A stretch of DNA of 64,000 nt, taken from positions 496,001 to 560,000 of the forward strand of contig CP092781.1 of assembly GCA_022493055.1 (NCBI GenBank), written 5' to 3'. The notes under the pieces are model-generated. The model had not been told where the DNA came from. It did not search any database and was given only the letters and a program-made list of their open reading frames with translations. Numbering within the stretch: the first letter of the stretch is position 1; the number at the start of each line of letters is the position of its first letter. The stretch comes from Staphylococcus roterodami. Lineage in GTDB: Bacteria > Bacillota > Bacilli > Staphylococcales > Staphylococcaceae. A program made the translations under genes and the position numbers. Of this stretch, positions 1-12,350 are shown piece by piece.

Positions 1-842
1 ATGAAACGGCACCAGCCAAAATTAATTTTACGCTCGATACACTTTTTAAAAGAAATGATGGCTATCATGAGATTGAAATGATAATGACAACAGTTGATTT
101 AAATGATCGTTTAACTTTTCGTAAAAGAAAGGATCGAAAAATAGTTGTTGAAATTGAACACAATTATGTGCCTTCGAATCATAAAAATCTTGCATATCGT
201 GCAGCACAATTATTTATTGAGCAGTATCAACTAAAACATGGTGTGACTATTACGATTGATAAAGAAATACCTGTTTCAGCAGGATTAGCTGGCGGTTCAG
301 CAGATGCAGCAGCAACATTAAGAGGATTGAATAGACTTTTTAATATTGAGGCGAGCTTAGATGAATTAGCTCAATTAGGCAGTAAAATTGGAACGGATAT
401 TCCGTTTTGTATTTATAATAAAACTGCATTATGCTCTGGAAGAGGCGAAAAAATCGAGTTTTTAAATAAACCACCATCAGCATGGGTGATTCTAGCTAAA
501 CCAAACTTAGGCATATCATCACCAGATATATTTAAGTTAATCAATTTAGATAAGCAATATAATGTACATACGAAAATGTGTTATGAGGCGTTGGAAAATG
601 GTAATTATCAACAATTATGTCAAAGTTTGTCTAATCGATTAGAGCCAATTTCTGTTTCGAAACATCCACAAATCGATAAGTTGAAAAATAATATGTTGAA
701 AAGTGGTGCAGACGGTGCGTTAATGAGTGGAAGCGGACCAACTGTGTATGGGCTAGCACGTAAAGAAAGCCAAGCAAAAAATATTTATAATGCAGTAAAC
801 GGTTGTTGTAATGAAGTGTACTTAGTTAGACTATTAGGATAG
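1..842 (+). CDS. ispE: 4-diphosphocytidyl-2-C-methyl-D-erythritol kinase, 5' end outside window
   Basis: This is a GHMP-family kinase that phosphorylates CDP-methylerythritol in the non-mevalonate isoprenoid pathway. Staphylococci make isopentenyl diphosphate by the mevalonate route, so the real role of this homologue in them is debated. The frame is open from base 3 ([10 protein letters not shown]), the usual IspE N-terminus lacking only the first few residues, so the start codon lies just upstream of the window. The glycine-rich ATP loop (A-G-L-A-G-G-S-A-D) lies at about 279-305, and the C-terminal GHMP motif M-S-G-S-G-P-T-V-Y is near 724-750. The internal ATG at 78 is not the true start. 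purR follows 13 bp downstream. Family assignment is firm; substrate in vivo is not shown by the sequence. Confidence 0.93.
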   Translation, partial: ETAPAKINFTLDTLFKRNDGYHEIEMIMTTVDLNDRLTFRKRKDRKIVVEIEHNYVPSNHKNLAYRAAQLFIEQYQLKHGVTITIDKEIPVSAGLAGGSADAAATLRGLNRLFNIEASLDELAQLGSKIGTDIPFCIYNKTALCSGRGEKIEFLNKPPSAWVILAKPNLGISSPDIFKLINLDKQYNVHTKMCYEALENGNYQQLCQSLSNRLEPISVSKHPQIDKLKNNMLKSGADGALMSGSGPTVYGLARKESQAKNIYNAVNGCCNEVYLVRLLG

Positions 843-855
843 AAGGGTTGAAAAG

Positions 856-1680
856 ATGAGATATAAACGAAGCGAGAGAATTGTTTTTATGACGCAATAT
901 TTGATGAACCATCCGAACAAATTAATTCCATTAACTTTTTTTGTGAAAAAATTTAAGCAGGCGAAGTCTTCAATAAGTGAAGATGTCCAAATTATAAAAA
1001 ATACATTCCAAAAAGAAAAGTTAGGTACTGTAATTACTACTGCTGGTGCAAGTGGTGGTGTTACGTATAAACCAATGATGAGTAAAGAGGAAGCAACAGA
1101 AGTTGTTAACGAAGTCATTACTCTATTAGAAGAGAAAGAACGTTTGTTACCTGGTGGATATTTATTTTTATCAGATTTGGTAGGTAATCCAACGCTACTT
1201 AATAAAGTTGGTAAGTTAATTGCCAGTATTTACATGGATGAAAAATTAGATGCAGTTGTTACTATTGCAACAAAAGGTATTTCATTAGCAAATGCAGTTG
1301 CTAATATTTTAAATTTACCTGTAGTAGTTATTAGAAAAGATAATAAGGTAACTGAAGGTTCTACAGTTTCAATTAATTATGTGTCGGGATCTTCGAGAAA
1401 AATAGAGACGATGGTGCTTTCAAAGAGAACATTAGCTGAAAATTCAAATGTTTTAGTTGTTGATGATTTTATGAGAGCCGGTGGTTCTATAAATGGTGTA
1501 ATGAATTTAATGAATGAGTTTAAAGCCCATGTAAAAGGGGTATCAGTACTTGTAGAATCAAAAGAAGTTAAACAACGATTAATTGAAGATTATACTTCCT
1601 TAGTGAAATTATCTGATGTTGATGAATATAATCAAGAGTTTAACGTAGAACCTGGTAACAGTTTATCTAAATTTTCATAA
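856..1680 (+). CDS. purR: purine operon repressor PurR
   Basis: This 274-residue protein has a winged-helix DNA-binding N-terminus (about 1-75) fused to a phosphoribosyltransferase-like domain. The PRPP-binding loop V-L-V-V-D-D-F-M-R-A-G-G-S lies near residues 200-212. Family knowledge: PurR represses purine synthesis and transport genes, and PRPP relieves repression. The length equals the usual staphylococcal length. The ATG at 856 follows a purine-rich ribosome binding site (GAAGGG). The gene sits between ispE and ridA as in other Firmicutes. Its 3' third carries a perfect sigma-B promoter at 1518-1543 that drives the next two genes, so the coding sequence doubles as a regulatory region. 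Confidence 0.97.
   Translation: MRYKRSERIVFMTQYLMNHPNKLIPLTFFVKKFKQAKSSISEDVQIIKNTFQKEKLGTVITTAGASGGVTYKPMMSKEEATEVVNEVITLLEEKERLLPGGYLFLSDLVGNPTLLNKVGKLIASIYMDEKLDAVVTIATKGISLANAVANILNLPVVVIRKDNKVTEGSTVSINYVSGSSRKIETMVLSKRTLAENSNVLVVDDFMRAGGSINGVMNLMNEFKAHVKGVSVLVESKEVKQRLIEDYTSLVKLSDVDEYNQEFNVEPGNSLSKFS
1518..1543 (+). promoter_or_regulatory. sigma-B promoter of ridA-spoVG, inside purR
   Basis: GTTTAA at 1518-1523 and GGGTAT at 1538-1543 are separated by 14 bp. Both hexamers match the staphylococcal sigma-B consensus exactly and the spacing is within the accepted range. The site lies in the purR coding region about 155 bp before ridA. The yabJ(ridA)-spoVG operon of S. aureus is a known sigma-B target, which supports the call. 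Confidence 0.88.
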
Positions 1681-1698
1681 AAAGGAGTTTTTAATATT

Positions 1699-2079
1699 AT
1701 GAAAATAATTAACACAACAAAATTGCCGGAAGCACTTGGACCATATTCTCATGCAACAGTTGTAAATGGAATGGTTTATACTTCTGGACAAATTCCATTG
1801 GATTTAGATGGAAATATTGTTAGTGATGATGTTCAAGAACAAACAAAACAAGTTTTGGAAAATTTAAAAGTTGTTTTGGAGGAATCGGGTTCTGATTTGA
1901 ATTCTGTTGCAAAGGCAACAATCTTCATTAAGGATATGAATGATTTCCAAAAGATTAATGAAGTGTATGGTCAATATTTTGATGTACACAAACCAGCGCG
2001 TAGTTGTGTAGAAGTTGCGCGTTTACCAAAAGATGTAAAAGTAGAAATTGAATTAGTAAGTAAAGTTAAGGAATTATAA
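1699..2079 (+). CDS. ridA: RidA/YabJ family enamine/imine deaminase
   Basis: This 126-residue YjgF/YER057c/UK114 protein hydrolyses reactive enamine and imine intermediates formed by PLP enzymes, preventing cellular damage. The family acts as a cytosolic trimer. The diagnostic C-terminal segment [10 protein letters not shown], with the substrate-binding arginine, is present, as is the N-terminal L-G-P-Y-S-H-A motif. The ATG is preceded by AAAGGAG. Only 18 bp separate it from purR. Together with spoVG it forms the sigma-B-dependent operon driven from the promoter within purR. Confidence 0.95.
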   Translation: MKIINTTKLPEALGPYSHATVVNGMVYTSGQIPLDLDGNIVSDDVQEQTKQVLENLKVVLEESGSDLNSVAKATIFIKDMNDFQKINEVYGQYFDVHKPARSCVEVARLPKDVKVEIELVSKVKEL

Positions 2080-2150
2080 TTTTCGATTAATAGGTTTAAT
2101 CAAGCTTCTAAATAACACAGATATATATATACTATAGGGGGGCTCACTAC

Positions 2151-2453
2151 ATGAAAGTGACAGATGTAAGACTTAGAAAAATAGAAACAGATGGACGAAT
2201 GAAAGCGCTCGTTTCCATTACATTAGATGAAGCTTTCGTAATACATGATTTACGTGTAATCGAAGGAAACTCTGGTCTGTTCGTCGCAATGCCAAGCAAA
2301 CGTACACCAGATGGTGAATTCCGCGACATCGCACATCCGATTAATTCAGACATGAGACAAGAAATTCAAGATGCTGTGATGAAAGTATATGATGAAACAG
2401 ATGAAGTAGTACCAGATAAAAACGCTACATCAGAAGATTCAGAAGAAGCTTAA
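2151..2453 (+). CDS. spoVG: SpoVG, RNA/DNA-binding global regulator
   Basis: This 100-residue SpoVG protein begins [10 protein letters not shown] and has the conserved core [13 protein letters not shown]. In staphylococci, which do not sporulate, SpoVG is a sigma-B-dependent nucleic-acid-binding regulator affecting capsule, secreted enzymes, cell wall and methicillin tolerance. A GGGGGG ribosome binding site lies 8 bp before the ATG. The C-terminal tail is acidic. The gene is the last of the ridA-spoVG operon and is followed by a clear intrinsic terminator at 2505-2540. Confidence 0.97.
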   Translation: MKVTDVRLRKIETDGRMKALVSITLDEAFVIHDLRVIEGNSGLFVAMPSKRTPDGEFRDIAHPINSDMRQEIQDAVMKVYDETDEVVPDKNATSEDSEEA

Positions 2454-2504
2454 TAAATTCAATATCCAATGATGTTAGTAACTCGCAATGCGTATTTATA
2501 AAAC

Positions 2505-2540
2505 TGTCGATGAAGTATAATGCTTTGTCGACATTTTTTT
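2505..2540 (+). terminator. intrinsic terminator after spoVG
   Basis: An 11-bp stem (TGTCGATGAAG pairing with CTTTGTCGACA, including two G-T pairs) is followed by a run of seven T. It closes the ridA-spoVG transcript. Confidence 0.85.
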
Positions 2541-4329
<1,789 letters not shown>

Positions 4330-4475
4330 ATATTTACGTATCTATGGTGACTAGGATAAAAGGATAATCCTATGTAATAATAATGTAATCTTTATGATTT
4401 AAGGATTCGCATAGTAATGAGGTTGCATTTTATATATAATAGTAATTGCGTAAGTAAATAATTGGAGGACTATAA

Positions 4476-5441
4476 ATGTTAAATAATGAATATAAGAATT
4501 CGTCATTAAAGATTTTTTCATTGAAAGGAAACGAAGCATTAGCGCAAGAAGTTGCTGACCAAGTAGGTATTGAACTAGGTAAATGTTCAGTTAAACGTTT
4601 TAGTGATGGAGAAATTCAAATTAATATCGAAGAGAGTATTCGTGGTTGTGACGTATTTATTATTCAACCAACATCATATCCTGTAAACCTACATTTAATG
4701 GAATTATTAATTATGATTGATGCTTGTAAGCGTGCTTCAGCAGCAACAATCAATATTGTAGTGCCATATTATGGATATGCAAGACAAGATAGAAAAGCAC
4801 GTAGCCGTGAACCAATCACAGCTAAGTTAGTAGCAAACTTAATCGAAACAGCTGGCGCAACACGTATGATTGCGTTAGACTTGCATGCACCTCAAATTCA
4901 AGGATTCTTTGATATACCAATTGATCACTTAATGGGTGTGCCAATTCTTGCTAAGCATTTTAAAGATGATCCAAACATTAACCCAGAAGAGTGTGTTGTT
5001 GTGTCACCTGACCATGGTGGTGTTACACGTGCTCGTAAATTGGCGGACATTTTAAAAACTCCAATTGCAATTATAGATAAACGTCGTCCTAGACCAAATG
5101 TTGCCGAAGTTATGAACATTGTTGGTGAAATTGAAGGGCGTACAGCTATTATTATTGACGATATTATTGATACTGCAGGTACAATCACGTTAGCTGCACA
5201 AGCATTGAAAGATAAAGGTGCTAAAGAAGTTTATGCATGTTGTACGCACCCTGTTTTATCAGGACCTGCAAAAGAACGTATCGAAAATTCTGCGATTAAA
5301 GAATTAATCGTGACAAACTCAATTCATTTAGATGAAGATCGTAAACCTTCTAACACTAAAGAATTATCGGTTGCTGGTTTAATTGCACAAGCAATCATTC
5401 GTGTTTATGAAAGAGAATCAGTTAGTGTTTTATTTGACTAA
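4476..5441 (+). CDS. prs: ribose-phosphate pyrophosphokinase (PRPP synthetase)
   Basis: This 321-residue class I PRPP synthetase makes 5-phosphoribosyl diphosphate from ribose-5-phosphate and ATP for purine, pyrimidine, histidine and NAD synthesis. The ribose-phosphate/PRPP loop D-D-I-I-D-T-A-G-T is at residues 228-236, and the [11 protein letters not shown] segment and the ATP-binding Y-G-Y-A-R-Q-D-R-K motif are present. The ATG follows TTGGAGGA. It lies 146 bp after glmU, the conserved Firmicutes order. Its product is the effector of PurR, encoded 3 kb upstream. Confidence 0.97.
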   Translation: MLNNEYKNSSLKIFSLKGNEALAQEVADQVGIELGKCSVKRFSDGEIQINIEESIRGCDVFIIQPTSYPVNLHLMELLIMIDACKRASAATINIVVPYYGYARQDRKARSREPITAKLVANLIETAGATRMIALDLHAPQIQGFFDIPIDHLMGVPILAKHFKDDPNINPEECVVVSPDHGGVTRARKLADILKTPIAIIDKRRPRPNVAEVMNIVGEIEGRTAIIIDDIIDTAGTITLAAQALKDKGAKEVYACCTHPVLSGPAKERIENSAIKELIVTNSIHLDEDRKPSNTKELSVAGLIAQAIIRVYERESVSVLFD

Positions 5442-5455
5442 TTTTAAATAGCCGT

Positions 5456-5484
5456 TTGACGAACAAATATCAAACGTGTATAAT
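5456..5484 (+). promoter_or_regulatory. promoter of rplY, with overlapping sigma-B-like elements
   Basis: TTGACG at 5456-5461 and TATAAT at 5479-5484, spaced 17 bp, form a strong sigma-A promoter. GTTTGA at 5454-5459 and GTGTAT at 5476-5481, spaced 16 bp, each match the sigma-B consensus in five of six positions and overlap it. The transcribed leader of about 100 nt can form a small hairpin (GCTC at 5555-5558 with GAGC at 5564-5567). The sigma-A call is firm; the sigma-B reading is speculative. Confidence 0.8.
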
Positions 5485-5590
5485 AGTTTCGTTCGTGATT
5501 ATACGAATAAATAAACACTTGCAAGCAACGTTCATGTTGATGGGTAAGTGAGGTGCTCTTGTTGAGCGAAAATGAAAGGTGGAAATGAGA

Positions 5591-6244
5591 ATGGCTTCAT
5601 TAAAGTCAATCATCCGTCAAGGTAAACAAACACGTTCAGACCTTAAACAATTAAGAAAATCTGGTAAAGTACCAGCAGTTGTATATGGTTACGGTACTAA
5701 AAACGTGTCAGTTAAAGTTGATGAAGTAGAATTCATCAAAGTTATCCGTGAAGTAGGTCGTAACGGTGTTATCGAATTAGGTGTTGGTTCTAAAACTATC
5801 AAAGTTATGGTTGCAGACTACCAATTCGATCCACTTAAAAACCAAATTACTCACATTGACTTCTTAGCAATCAATATGAGTGAAGAACGTACTGTTGAAG
5901 TACCAGTTCAATTAGTTGGTGAAGCAGTAGGCGCTAAAGAAGGCGGTGTAGTTGAACAACCATTATTCAACTTAGAAGTAACTGCTACTCCTGACAATAT
6001 TCCAGAAGCTATTGAAGTAGACATTACTGAATTAAACATTAACGACAGCTTAACTGTTGCTGATGTAAAAGTAACTGGCGACTTCAAAATCGAAAATGAT
6101 TCAGCTGAATCAGTTGTAACAGTAGTTGCTCCAACTGAAGAACCAACTGAAGAAGAAATCGAAGCTATGGAAGGCGAACAACAAACTGAAGAACCAGAAG
6201 TTGTTGGCGAAAGCAAAGAAGACGAAGAGAAAACTGAAGAGTAA
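5591..6244 (+). CDS. rplY: 50S ribosomal protein L25, long (Ctc/TL5) form
   Basis: This 217-residue protein has an N-terminal 5S rRNA-binding L25 domain (about 1-93), a C-terminal TL5 beta-domain (about 100-185) and a very acidic tail rich in E-E-P-T-E-E repeats. The homologue in Bacillus is the general stress protein Ctc. The start at 5591 (M-A-S-L-K-S) is chosen over the ATG at 5579, because AGGTGG at 5577-5582 lies 8 bp before it. It has its own promoter and is followed by a good terminator, so it is probably monocistronic. Confidence 0.96.
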
Positions 6245-6284
6245 TTTTAACTCATTACAATAAAGTTTTTATACTTTGTTAAAC

Positions 6285-6323
6285 AAGCACTGTGCTTATT
6301 TTAATATAAGCATGGTGCTTTTT
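6285..6323 (+). terminator. intrinsic terminator after rplY
   Basis: AAGCAC..TGCTTAT pairs with ATAAGCA..GTGCTT around a six-base loop, with a T run following. Confidence 0.85.
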
Positions 6324-6488
6324 GTGTTATTATAAGGTTTAATTAAACTTTATTGATTTGTATCAAAGTTGAATTAATTTTAGTAAGTAATGTGGACTTA
6401 ATTGAAAAGTATAAAAACGATGAAAAAGATTTTATCGACATACAGAATGTTTAAGTACATGCTTACTATTTCGATGAGCAATTTTAAG

Positions 6489-6634
6489 TGGGGGTCGGGG
6501 CCCCAATATAGAGAAATTGGTCCCCGATTTCTACAGACAATGCAAGGTGGCGGGGCCCCAACACAGAGAAATTGGTCCCCGATTTCTACAGACAATGCAA
6601 GTTGGGGTCGGGACCCCAACACAGAGAATTGAAG
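6489..6634. repeat. STAR-like GC-rich tandem repeat
   Basis: Two near-identical units of about 55 bp and a shortened third begin at GGGGCCCC 6497, GGGGCCCC 6552 and GGGACCCC 6610. Each is followed by CAA(C/T)A(C/T)AGAGAA, and the first two also by ATTGGTCCCCGATTTCTACAG. Read on the minus strand, the cores give T-C-T-G-T-G-T-T-G-G-G-G-C-C-C-C. This matches the STAR element (Staphylococcus aureus repeat) consensus of a TGTTGNGGCCC core separated by spacers of about 40 bp. The GC-rich block stands out sharply from its AT-rich surroundings. A reading frame crosses it on each strand, but both look like by-products of the repeat. Confidence 0.85.
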
Positions 6635-6662
6635 TACAAATTAGCTGTGGCTAATATGTAAA

Positions 6663-6720
6663 AACCACTACATAATAAATCATTAGTGGTTCTTTATCAT
6701 TTCTGTCCCACTCCCACATG
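6663..6720. other. hairpin and TGTCCCACTCCCA motif before pth
   Basis: AACCACTA at 6663-6670 pairs with TAGTGGTT at 6684-6691, giving a perfect 8-bp stem followed by CTTT. Immediately after lies TTTCTGTCCCACTCCCA, a short sequence I recognise as common in staphylococcal intergenic regions. The hairpin could be a weak terminator or part of the repeat element. Its function is unknown. Confidence 0.5.
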
Positions 6721-6755
6721 AATAAATTAAACAATTACGATGGAGGTAAACACGC

Positions 6756-7328
6756 ATGAAGTGTATTGTAGGTCTTGGTAATATAGGTAAACGTTTTGAA
6801 CTTACAAGACATAATATCGGCTTCGAAGTCGTCGATTATATTTTAGAGAAAAATAATTTTACTTTAGATAAACAGAAATTTAAAGGTGCATATACCATTG
6901 AACGCATGAACGGCGATAAAGTCTTATTCATTGAACCAATGACAATGATGAATTTATCTGGTGAAGCTGTAGCGCCTATTATGGATTATTATAATGTTGA
7001 TCCAGAAGATTTAATTGTACTGTATGATGATTTAGATTTAGAACAAGGACAGGTTCGTTTAAGACATAAAGGTAGTGCAGGCGGACATAATGGTATGAAA
7101 TCAATCATCAAAATGCTTGGTACAGATCAATTTAAACGTGTTCGTATTGGTGTGGGAAGACCAACGAATGGCATGTCTGTTCCTGATTATGTGTTGCAAC
7201 GATTTTCACAAGATGAAATGATAACTATGGAAAAAGTTATCGAACATTCAGCGCGAGCAATTGAAAAGTTTATTGAAACATCACGTTTTGATCACGTAAT
7301 GAATGAATTCAATGGTGAAGTAAAGTAA
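6756..7328 (+). CDS. pth: peptidyl-tRNA hydrolase
   Basis: This 190-residue Pth recycles peptidyl-tRNAs that drop off ribosomes. The N-terminal G-L-G-N-I-G-K motif is followed by T-R-H-N-I-G-F with the catalytic histidine at residue 19 and asparagine 20. The conserved D-D-L-D and S-A-G-G-H-N-G-M segments are present. The ATG follows GGAGG. Its TAA shares one base with the mfd ATG (TAATG at 7326-7330), so the two are translationally coupled. Confidence 0.97.
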   Translation: MKCIVGLGNIGKRFELTRHNIGFEVVDYILEKNNFTLDKQKFKGAYTIERMNGDKVLFIEPMTMMNLSGEAVAPIMDYYNVDPEDLIVLYDDLDLEQGQVRLRHKGSAGGHNGMKSIIKMLGTDQFKRVRIGVGRPTNGMSVPDYVLQRFSQDEMITMEKVIEHSARAIEKFIETSRFDHVMNEFNGEVK

Positions 7329-10300
7329 TGACAATATTAACAACGTTTATTCAAGAGAATAATCATTTTCAAGAACTTAATCAGGTATTTGGACAAGAAA
7401 ATACATTAGTAACTGGACTTTCCCCGTCAGCAAAAGTGACGATGATTGCTGAAAAATATACACAAAGCAATCAACAGTTATTATTAATTACTAACAATTT
7501 ATACCAAGCGGATAAATTAGAAACAGACTTTTTACAATTCGTAGATGCAGAGGAATTATATAAGTATCCAGTACAGGATATTATGACTGAAGAATTTTCA
7601 ACACAAAGCCCTCAACTGATGAGTGAACGTATTAGAACATTAACTGCGTTAGCTCAAGGTAAGAAAGGGTTATTTATCGTTCCCCTTAATGGCTTGAAAA
7701 AGTGGTTAACGCCAGTAGAAATGTGGCAAAGCCATCAAATGACATTACGAGTTGGCGATGATATCGATGTGGATCAATTGCTTAATAAATTGGTTAATAT
7801 GGGTTATAAACGAGAATCGGTCGTTTCTCATATCGGCGAATTTTCATTGCGCGGAGGTATTATTGATATTTTCCCACTTATTGGGCAACCTGTTAGAATT
7901 GAACTTTTCGATACTGAAATTGATTCAATTCGAGATTTTGATGTCGAAACACAGCGTTCAAAAGATAATGTAGAGGAAGTTGATATTACAACTGCAAGTG
8001 ATTATATCATTACAGATGAAGTGATTAATCATCTTAAATCAGAATTGAAAGCAGCTTATGAAAATACGAGACCTAAAATCGATAAATCAGTACGTAATGA
8101 TTTGAAGGAAACATATGAAAGTTTTAAATTGTTCGAAAGTACTTATTTTGATCATCAAATATTACGACGCTTAGTAGCATTTATGTATGATAAACCTTCG
8201 ACAATTATAGATTATTTTCAAAAAGATGCAATTGTAGCAATTGATGAATTCAATCGCATAAAAGAAACTGAGGAAAGTCTTACTACAGAATCAGATGCGT
8301 TTATAAGTAATATTATTGAAAGTGGTAATGGTTTTATTGGACAAAGTTTTATAAAATATGATGATTTTGAAACATTGATTGAAGACTATCCAGCTACTTA
8401 TTTTTCATTATTTGCGACAACAATGCCGATAAAACTTAACCGTATTATTAAAATGTCATGTAAACCTGTACAACAATTTTATGGTCAATATGATATTATG
8501 CGCTCTGAATTTCAACGTTATGTTAATCGGAATTACCGTATCGTTGTGTTAGTTGAGACTGAAACGAAAGTTGAACGTATGCAAGCAATGTTAAGTGAAA
8601 TGCATATTCCTTCTGTAACCAACATGCACAGCTCGATGTTAGCTGGGCAAGCAGTCATTATCGAAGGTAGTTTGTCAGAAGGATTTGAACTACCTGATAT
8701 GGGATTAGTTGTTATAACAGAGCGAGAGCTTTTTAAATCAAAACAGAAAAAACAACGAAAACGCACTAAAGCAATTTCAAATGCTGAAAAAATAAAATCA
8801 TACCAGGATTTAAATGTAGGAGATTATATTGTTCATGTACATCATGGTGTTGGTAGATATCTAGGTGTTGAAACTTTAGAAGTCGGACAAACGCATCGTG
8901 ACTACATTAAATTACAATATAAAGGTACGGATCAATTGTTTGTACCTGTTGATCAAATGGATCAAGTTCAAAAATATGTAGCTTCAGAAGATAAGACGCC
9001 GAAATTAAACAAACTTGGCGGTAGTGAGTGGAAAAAAACGAAAGCTAAAGTTCAACAAAGTGTTGAAGATATTGCCGAAGAGTTAATCGATCTTTATAAA
9101 GAACGAGAAATGGCAGAAGGTTATCAATTTGGTTCTGACACTGCTGAGCAAACTACATTTGAATTAGACTTTCCGTATGAACTTACGCCAGACCAAGCTA
9201 AATCTATTGATGAAATTAAAGAAGATATGCAAAAATCACGTCCAATGGATCGTCTGTTATGTGGTGATGTTGGTTATGGTAAAACAGAAGTTGCAGTTCG
9301 AGCAGCATTCAAAGCTGTTATGGAAGGAAAACAAGTTGCGTTTTTAGTGCCTACAACTATTTTAGCGCAACAGCATTATGAAACATTAATAGAGCGTATG
9401 CAGGATTTTCCAGTTGAAATTCAATTAATGAGTCGCTTTAGAACACCTAAAGAAATCAAACAAACGAAAGAAGGACTTAAGTCTGGATTCGTTGATATAG
9501 TTGTTGGTACACACAAGTTGCTCAGCAAAGATATACAATACAAAGATTTAGGCTTATTAATAGTCGATGAAGAACAGCGTTTTGGTGTTCGCCATAAAGA
9601 ACGTATCAAGACATTAAAGCATAATGTTGATGTATTAACTTTAACAGCAACGCCTATACCGAGAACGCTCCATATGAGTATGCTAGGTGTACGTGATTTG
9701 TCAGTAATTGAAACGCCACCTGAAAATCGTTTTCCAGTACAAACATACGTGTTAGAACAAAATATGAGTTTTATTAAAGAAGCGTTAGAGAGAGAACTCT
9801 CTCGTGGCGGACAAGTATTTTACTTGTACAATAAAGTGCAATCTATTTATGAAAAGCGTGAACAGCTTCAAATGTTAATGCCTGATGCTAACATCGCGGT
9901 TGCTCATGGGCAGATGACGGAGCGAGATTTAGAAGAAACGATGCTAAGTTTTATTAATAATGAGTATGACATTTTGGTAACGACAACAATCATAGAAACT
10001 GGTGTCGATGTTCCAAATGCCAATACTTTAATCATTGAAGACGCAGATCGTTTCGGATTAAGTCAATTGTATCAATTAAGAGGACGTGTCGGACGTTCGA
10101 GTCGAATTGGATATGCCTATTTCTTACATCCAGCAAACAAAGTGTTAACAGAGACGGCTGAAGATCGATTACAAGCTATTAAAGAATTTACAGAATTGGG
10201 CTCTGGATTTAAGATTGCAATGCGTGATTTAAATATACGTGGTGCAGGTAACTTATTAGGTAAGCAACAACATGGCTTTATTGACACGGTTGGATTTGAT

Positions 10301-10834
10301 TTATATAGCCAAATGTTAGAAGAAGCTGTAAATGAGAAACGCGGTATTAAAGAACCAGAACCTGATGTGCCAGAAGTTGAAGTGGATTTAAACTTAGATG
10401 CATATTTACCTACAGAGTATATAACAAATGAGCAAGCTAAGATTGAAATTTATAAAAAGCTACGAAAAACAGAAACGCATGAGCAAATCATGGATATTAA
10501 AGATGAGTTGATTGACCGTTTTAATAACTATCCGGTTGAAGTTGAACGTTTGCTTGATATTGTAGAAATAAAAGTACGTGCATTGCATGCAGGAATTACG
10601 TTAATTAAAGATAATGGGAAAACAATCGATATTCATTTATCTGTAAAAGCTACTGAAAACATTGATGGCGAAGTGTTGTTCAAAGCTACGCAACCTCTTG
10701 GTAGAACAATGAAAGTTGGTGTACAAAATAGTGAAATGACGATAACGTTAACGAAACAAACCCAATGGCTAGATAGTCTTAAGTTTCTAGTGAAATGTAT
10801 CGAAGAAAGTATGAGAATAAGTGATGAAGCATAA
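7328..10834 (+). CDS. mfd: transcription-repair coupling factor Mfd
   Basis: This 1168-residue translocase removes RNA polymerase stalled at DNA lesions and recruits the UvrABC repair machinery. In order it has a UvrB-like N-terminal module, an RNA-polymerase-interacting domain near residues 490-560 ([13 protein letters not shown]), a superfamily 2 helicase core, and a C-terminal TRCF regulatory domain. The helicase core carries Walker A G-D-V-G-Y-G-K-T at 646-653 and D-E-E-Q at 747-750. The start overlaps the pth stop codon. The next gene begins inside its last 11 bp. Full length, no disruption. Confidence 0.98.
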   Translation: MTILTTFIQENNHFQELNQVFGQENTLVTGLSPSAKVTMIAEKYTQSNQQLLLITNNLYQADKLETDFLQFVDAEELYKYPVQDIMTEEFSTQSPQLMSERIRTLTALAQGKKGLFIVPLNGLKKWLTPVEMWQSHQMTLRVGDDIDVDQLLNKLVNMGYKRESVVSHIGEFSLRGGIIDIFPLIGQPVRIELFDTEIDSIRDFDVETQRSKDNVEEVDITTASDYIITDEVINHLKSELKAAYENTRPKIDKSVRNDLKETYESFKLFESTYFDHQILRRLVAFMYDKPSTIIDYFQKDAIVAIDEFNRIKETEESLTTESDAFISNIIESGNGFIGQSFIKYDDFETLIEDYPATYFSLFATTMPIKLNRIIKMSCKPVQQFYGQYDIMRSEFQRYVNRNYRIVVLVETETKVERMQAMLSEMHIPSVTNMHSSMLAGQAVIIEGSLSEGFELPDMGLVVITERELFKSKQKKQRKRTKAISNAEKIKSYQDLNVGDYIVHVHHGVGRYLGVETLEVGQTHRDYIKLQYKGTDQLFVPVDQMDQVQKYVASEDKTPKLNKLGGSEWKKTKAKVQQSVEDIAEELIDLYKEREMAEGYQFGSDTAEQTTFELDFPYELTPDQAKSIDEIKEDMQKSRPMDRLLCGDVGYGKTEVAVRAAFKAVMEGKQVAFLVPTTILAQQHYETLIERMQDFPVEIQLMSRFRTPKEIKQTKEGLKSGFVDIVVGTHKLLSKDIQYKDLGLLIVDEEQRFGVRHKERIKTLKHNVDVLTLTATPIPRTLHMSMLGVRDLSVIETPPENRFPVQTYVLEQNMSFIKEALERELSRGGQVFYLYNKVQSIYEKREQLQMLMPDANIAVAHGQMTERDLEETMLSFINNEYDILVTTTIIETGVDVPNANTLIIEDADRFGLSQLYQLRGRVGRSSRIGYAYFLHPANKVLTETAEDRLQAIKEFTELGSGFKIAMRDLNIRGAGNLLGKQQHGFIDTVGFDLYSQMLEEAVNEKRGIKEPEPDVPEVEVDLNLDAYLPTEYITNEQAKIEIYKKLRKTETHEQIMDIKDELIDRFNNYPVEVERLLDIVEIKVRALHAGITLIKDNGKTIDIHLSVKATENIDGEVLFKATQPLGRTMKVGVQNSEMTITLTKQTQWLDSLKFLVKCIEESMRISDEA

Positions 10835-12350
10835 AGAGGCATTTAATGGCGTTGTTGTATTAACTGCTGCATTAATTGTTATAAAGATTCTAAGTGCTGT
10901 ATATCGTATCCCATATCAAAATATATTAGGTGATACAGGTTTGTATGCCTATCAACAAGTGTATCCTATCGTGGCATTAGGGATGATATTGTCGATGAAT
11001 GCTATTCCAAGTGCTATTACACAAAACATAGGTCAATATCATAATGACCATGCATATGCGAAAGCTGTCATATATATTCAAATGATTGGTATATCGATAT
11101 TTGTTTTAATCTTTGCGTTTGCAAATCGTATTGCTCAAATTATGGGAGACATTCATTTGACTTCAATGATTCAGGCCGCAAGTTTAAGCTTTATTTTTAT
11201 AGGTATGCTTGGTGTTTTAAGAGGTTACTATCAAACAGCAAATAATATGACGATTCCAGCTATTTCCCAGGTTATAGAACAAGTGATTCGTGTAGGTATC
11301 ATTATCGGAACTATTATTATTTTTGTAGATAAAGGATGGAATATTTATGAAGCTGGTACCATTGCTATTTTAGCATCAACAATTGGATTTCTAGGTTCAT
11401 CGATATATTTAATTGCACATAGACCGTTTAAATTTAAAGTGATAAATAATAAAGCAAAGATAGCTTGGAAACAGCTTATGCTTTCAATTATCATTTTCGC
11501 GATAAGTCAACTCATCGTTATTTTGTGGCAAGTGATCGATAGTATAACGATTATTCAATCATTACAAGCAACACGTGTACCATTTAATATTGCTATTACT
11601 GAAAAAGGTGTTTATGATCGAGGTGCCTCATTCATTCAAATGGGTTTAATTGTAACGACAACGTTTAGTTTTGCATTAATCCCTTTACTAAGTGATGCTA
11701 TTAAAATGAAAAAGCGCGTATTAATGAATCGTTATGCAAATGCTTCTTTGAAAATTACAATTTTAATTAGTACAGCAGCAGGTATCGGATTAATCAATTT
11801 ATTACCTTTGATGAATAGCGTGTTTTTTAAAACAAATGATTTAACGTTAACATTAAGTATTTATATGCTTACAGTGATTTGTGTGTCTTTAATTATGATG
11901 GATATGGCATTGTTACAAGCGCAACATGCTGTGAGACCTATATTTATTGGTATAATCTCAGGATTAATAGTTAAATTTTTACTTAATATAATTATAATTC
12001 GTTCAAGTGGCATTATTGGTGCAAGTATAAGTACTGTTGTATCATTAATTATATTCGGTGCAATTATTCACATTGCTGTAACTAAAAAGTATCATTTGCA
12101 TGCGATGCGACGATTTTTCATGAATGTCGTTTTCGGCATGGTATTCATGTCAATCGTTGTCCAACTCGTTTTATTTATAGTGACCACACACGGTCGAATA
12201 ACTGGACTAATTGAATTATTATGTGCAGCCTTTTTAGGTATTGCAGCATTGTTTTACTATATTTTTAAATTTAATGTATTGACGTATAAAGAGTTAACTT
12301 ATTTACCATTCGGTTCTAAATTGTATCAAATGAAGAAAGGAAGACGTTGA
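10824..12350 (+). CDS. yabM: MOP-superfamily flippase-like membrane protein (SpoVB/YabM family)
   Basis: This 508-residue polytopic membrane protein has some 12-14 hydrophobic segments. It belongs to the polysaccharide biosynthesis/SpoVB branch of the MOP flippase superfamily, related to lipid II and O-antigen flippases. The substrate is not known from sequence; a cell-envelope lipid-linked precursor is the likely guess. The start is set at ATG 10824 (M-K-H-K-E-A-F) rather than the GTG at 10821. It overlaps mfd by 11 bp and its TGA shares its last base with the ATG of yabN, so all are probably co-translated. Confidence 0.88.
   Translation: MKHKEAFNGVVVLTAALIVIKILSAVYRIPYQNILGDTGLYAYQQVYPIVALGMILSMNAIPSAITQNIGQYHNDHAYAKAVIYIQMIGISIFVLIFAFANRIAQIMGDIHLTSMIQAASLSFIFIGMLGVLRGYYQTANNMTIPAISQVIEQVIRVGIIIGTIIIFVDKGWNIYEAGTIAILASTIGFLGSSIYLIAHRPFKFKVINNKAKIAWKQLMLSIIIFAISQLIVILWQVIDSITIIQSLQATRVPFNIAITEKGVYDRGASFIQMGLIVTTTFSFALIPLLSDAIKMKKRVLMNRYANASLKITILISTAAGIGLINLLPLMNSVFFKTNDLTLTLSIYMLTVICVSLIMMDMALLQAQHAVRPIFIGIISGLIVKFLLNIIIIRSSGIIGASISTVVSLIIFGAIIHIAVTKKYHLHAMRRFFMNVVFGMVFMSIVVQLVLFIVTTHGRITGLIELLCAAFLGIAALFYYIFKFNVLTYKELTYLPFGSKLYQMKKGRR

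Noticed and set aside
6402-6632. Open frames of about 75 codons on both strands across the repeat before pth
   Set aside because: They exist only because the repeat unit is GC-rich and repeated; no ribosome binding site, no family resemblance, and translated repeats are not conserved-looking.
6489-6634. Repeat array as a CRISPR
   Set aside because: Nearly the whole unit is repeated, spacers are not unique, there are only two and a half units, and no cas genes are present. STAR-type repeat explains it better.
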